Below are positions 62,554 to 64,000 of a DNA stretch of 64,000 nt, one piece after another (within the stretch, counting starts at the first letter, position 1; each line of letters begins with the position of its first letter). The notes beneath the pieces are model-generated. The model was given only the letters and a program-made list of their open reading frames with translations, ran no database searches and was not told where the DNA came from. Position numbers and translations under genes: made by a program. This DNA is from Apostichopus japonicus (lineage: Eukaryota; Echinodermata; Holothuroidea; Aspidochirotida; Stichopodidae), in the NCBI RefSeq assembly GCF_037975245.1, contig NC_092571.1, forward strand, positions 11,169,917 to 11,233,916, read 5' to 3'.

Positions 62554-62848
62554 TATACAGTACAAAGTGGCTATTCTTACGACTAGTTGTAAGAATAGTT
62601 TCCGACTACGCATGGGCAGTTGCTATTTTTATGATTAGGAGTACTAATTTTACGACGAGGAGTAACAATAACTTCCGGTTAGGGTTAGGATTGAGGTTTA
62701 GGGTTATGTTTAGGGTTAGGGTTACCCCTACTACATGCGCAGTTGCTTTATTTACTTTACTGCACTTGAATTTGCCTTTGTCGTAAGAATAGTTTATAAA
62801 TAATTGTTACGACTAGTAGTCGTAAGAATAGCCACGGCCTATACAGTA
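62554..62848. mobile_element. 277-bp inverted-repeat element (MITE) with telomere-like core
   Basis: The ends carry GTGGCTATTCTTACGACTA and its exact complement (62,567 on the left, up to 62,835 on the right). The 9-base word TATACAGTA flanks it at 62,554-62,562 and 62,840-62,848, a duplication length typical of Mutator-like elements. Each end is itself palindromic (CTATTCTTACGACTAGTTGTAAGAATAG-type, 28 bases at 62,571-62,598). The middle, 62,678-62,725, holds several TTAGGG and variant TTTAGGG units. No coding capacity. The outermost four bases of the two ends do not match (CAAA versus GGCC), so the exact boundary is uncertain. Confidence 0.78.
62678..62725 (+). repeat. Interstitial telomere-like TTAGGG repeats
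   Basis: GGTTAGGGTTAGGATTGAGG followed by TTTAGGGTTATGTTTAGGG and TTAGGGTTACCCC: about six TTAGGG-like units with variants. It lies inside the inverted-repeat element, so it is probably part of that family and not a relic of chromosome fusion. Confidence 0.85.
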
Positions 62849-63335
62849 TCCTCATGACAAGCATTCACAAACAGTGATGATGATGACTCAGTAATACAAC
62901 TTACTGCTATTTTGTGCTAGGATAAGTATGATAAGGTTAGCATACGCTAGGTCCATTGGAAAAATAATGAATGATAGGCCTAGTTACAAAGCCTAGGCTC
63001 ATCAAATCATGTTTGTTACAAAAGACACTGCAAAGTTCGAACACCTAAGCCTTAAAATACCCCCAAAACTATCTTCATTTTATTGACAGATATGTACGTA
63101 CATACTTGCGCACGGGTCATTTTGGAGAGGAAATAACTGTAGCTTCCTAGTTTTTAGTGATATTGGCTTTCGCTTGTAGGTTATCATGGTGAAATTGTGT
63201 ATTTCTTAGGGGTGTCCGAACTTTGCAGTTTTCTGTACTTCGCAATACTGACAGTTACCTAGGACAATACCCTGTAGTACTACTATGTACTAGTATTACC
63301 CTATACAGTTTTAGCCTAGCTTAGCAAATCATTAC

Positions 63336-63613
63336 CTTTTTGTGTGATCCTGAAGCAAATGTTCTGCGAAATCTGCGTTGCTAACAGAAGTCAAATCGTG
63401 GACATGTTTGTAGAGCTCCTTCTCCATTTGCCAGTTTACGTAGGAACGTAGAAGATAGATCTTCGTGGCATCTCTTCGTCGCTGTTGTTCCTTTGCACTG
63501 CTGTTTTTGTCAGGTCCATGCAACAATGGCTTTCCTCCACTGGAACCTACGCTCGTTCCAGGATAAGGTCGTTTTCTTTCGCCCGATTCTCCCTGCCCTG
63601 ATCCCTTTTCCAT
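63336..63613 (-). CDS. Unrecognised gene, exon 1 with start codon
   Basis: ATG at 63,611-63,613, open for 92 codons plus two bases, ending at donor AG|GTAATG (63,336). It reads MEKGSGQGESGERKRPYPGT, a Gly/Ser/Lys-rich lead (to about residue 48). A more structured, amphipathic part follows, RRRDATKIYLLRSYVNWQME and ADFAEHLLQDHTK. No family recognised. Three exons joined in phase give 193 residues. The ATG is preferred over the upstream GTG in the same frame. DNA upstream is richer in CpG, compatible with a promoter. Confidence 0.55.
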
Positions 63614-64000
63614 GATTGTCACTATACTCTAGTCTAATCGAATGTATTTGTACGAAAATCGTACAGTATTCTTTACTCAAAAGGCACACAAACAACAAAC
63701 TATCGCGTACGAAAATCCTTTGCGGTAAACAGTACAATAATCTGAAATGCTGTGTTATAACATTATGTGTGCATGGGTACGGGCTTGTTACGCATACGCT
63801 TGCCTGTGCTATTCACTGATCTAAATTTTCCACCGAGGTCACGTGAGTTTTCGGGGTCCCATTAAACCTCGCTGAAACCTCGAAAATGCCAGCGCCCTCT
63901 AAAAAAAGTCTACGAGCGATATCGCCTTTAAATTTCTATCTAAATGGTATCTACTGAAAATAAATGATGTGTACAAATTTACAATGGTTAATCTATACTA
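63614..64000. other. Upstream region of the unrecognised gene, possible promoter
   Basis: No clear TATA box. CGTACGAAAATCGTAC-like words near 63,650 and 63,705 repeat the unit TACGAAAATC, and a GTCACGTGAG E-box word lies at 63,838-63,847. No gene seen. Confidence 0.35.

Larger units (their letters stand above)
60941..63335 (-). other. Intron of the unrecognised three-exon gene
   Basis: Donor GTAATG (63,335 downward) and acceptor TTGTATAG (60,941). Contains the inverted-repeat element at 62,563-62,839. Near 61,290-61,430 a repeated word, TGTAAACTTCCTGT, occurs twice with similar context (CTTAGTGAACTGATTGG and TATGTGAGCAGTTGG), a small diverged duplication. Confidence 0.55.

Noticed and set aside
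62678-62725. A true chromosome end or fusion point
   Set aside because: The TTAGGG units are few, degenerate and located inside a small inverted-repeat element.

Overview
The window is eukaryotic genomic DNA from an animal. Genes are split by introns with GT/AG boundaries, intergenic DNA is AT-rich, and transposons make up much of the sequence. One gene is clearly an animal-type CTDNEP1/Dullard phosphatase. The DIRS-type retroelement, TTAGGG-type repeats and repeat style suggest a marine invertebrate deuterostome, possibly an echinoderm. That placement is inference from style, not from a marker gene.

Bases 1-26,601 are a satellite landscape. An array of about 228-bp units (roughly 945-15,114) shows higher-order structure. 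It is interrupted by a 4.8-kb TA-target transposon (15,117-19,897), resumes for four units (19,900-20,806), and then meets a second, 5.8-kb copy of the same transposon (20,807-26,601). Each transposon copy carries a large internal foldback built from about 150-bp subrepeats in opposite orientations. Each also has subterminal GACTAA/TTAGTC clusters and a conserved short open frame. DNA beyond the second copy is no longer satellite.

Bases 26,604-36,900 are older, nested mobile DNA. A very degenerate repeat of about 350-395 bp fills 26.6-28.4 kb. A decayed DIRS-family element on the minus strand follows (about 28.58-33.86 kb), with remains of reverse transcriptase, RNase H and tyrosine recombinase. 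Its RT is split by a 1,416-bp solo LTR (30,715-32,130) flanked by a 5-bp target duplication. A GC-rich stretch at 34.5-35.6 kb is unassigned and may be a DIRS terminal region.

Bases 36,900-64,000 are the genic part. Small non-autonomous elements, an AT microsatellite and an interspersed repeat with a terminal palindrome come first. Two minus-strand genes follow. Four exons of a CTDNEP1/Dullard-like phosphatase lie at 56,632, 53,843, 46,315 and 44,092 (starts). The exon expected between the second and third was not found, the last exon has a one-base frameshift, and no membrane-anchor exon was seen. Upstream lies a phase-consistent three-exon model (63,613 to 59,768) for a 193-residue protein I do not recognise. 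Its second exon is also phase-compatible with the first phosphatase exon, so the two could be one locus. The introns contain a 164-bp SINE-like insertion with a perfect 23-bp target duplication and a 277-bp inverted-repeat element with telomere-like repeats.
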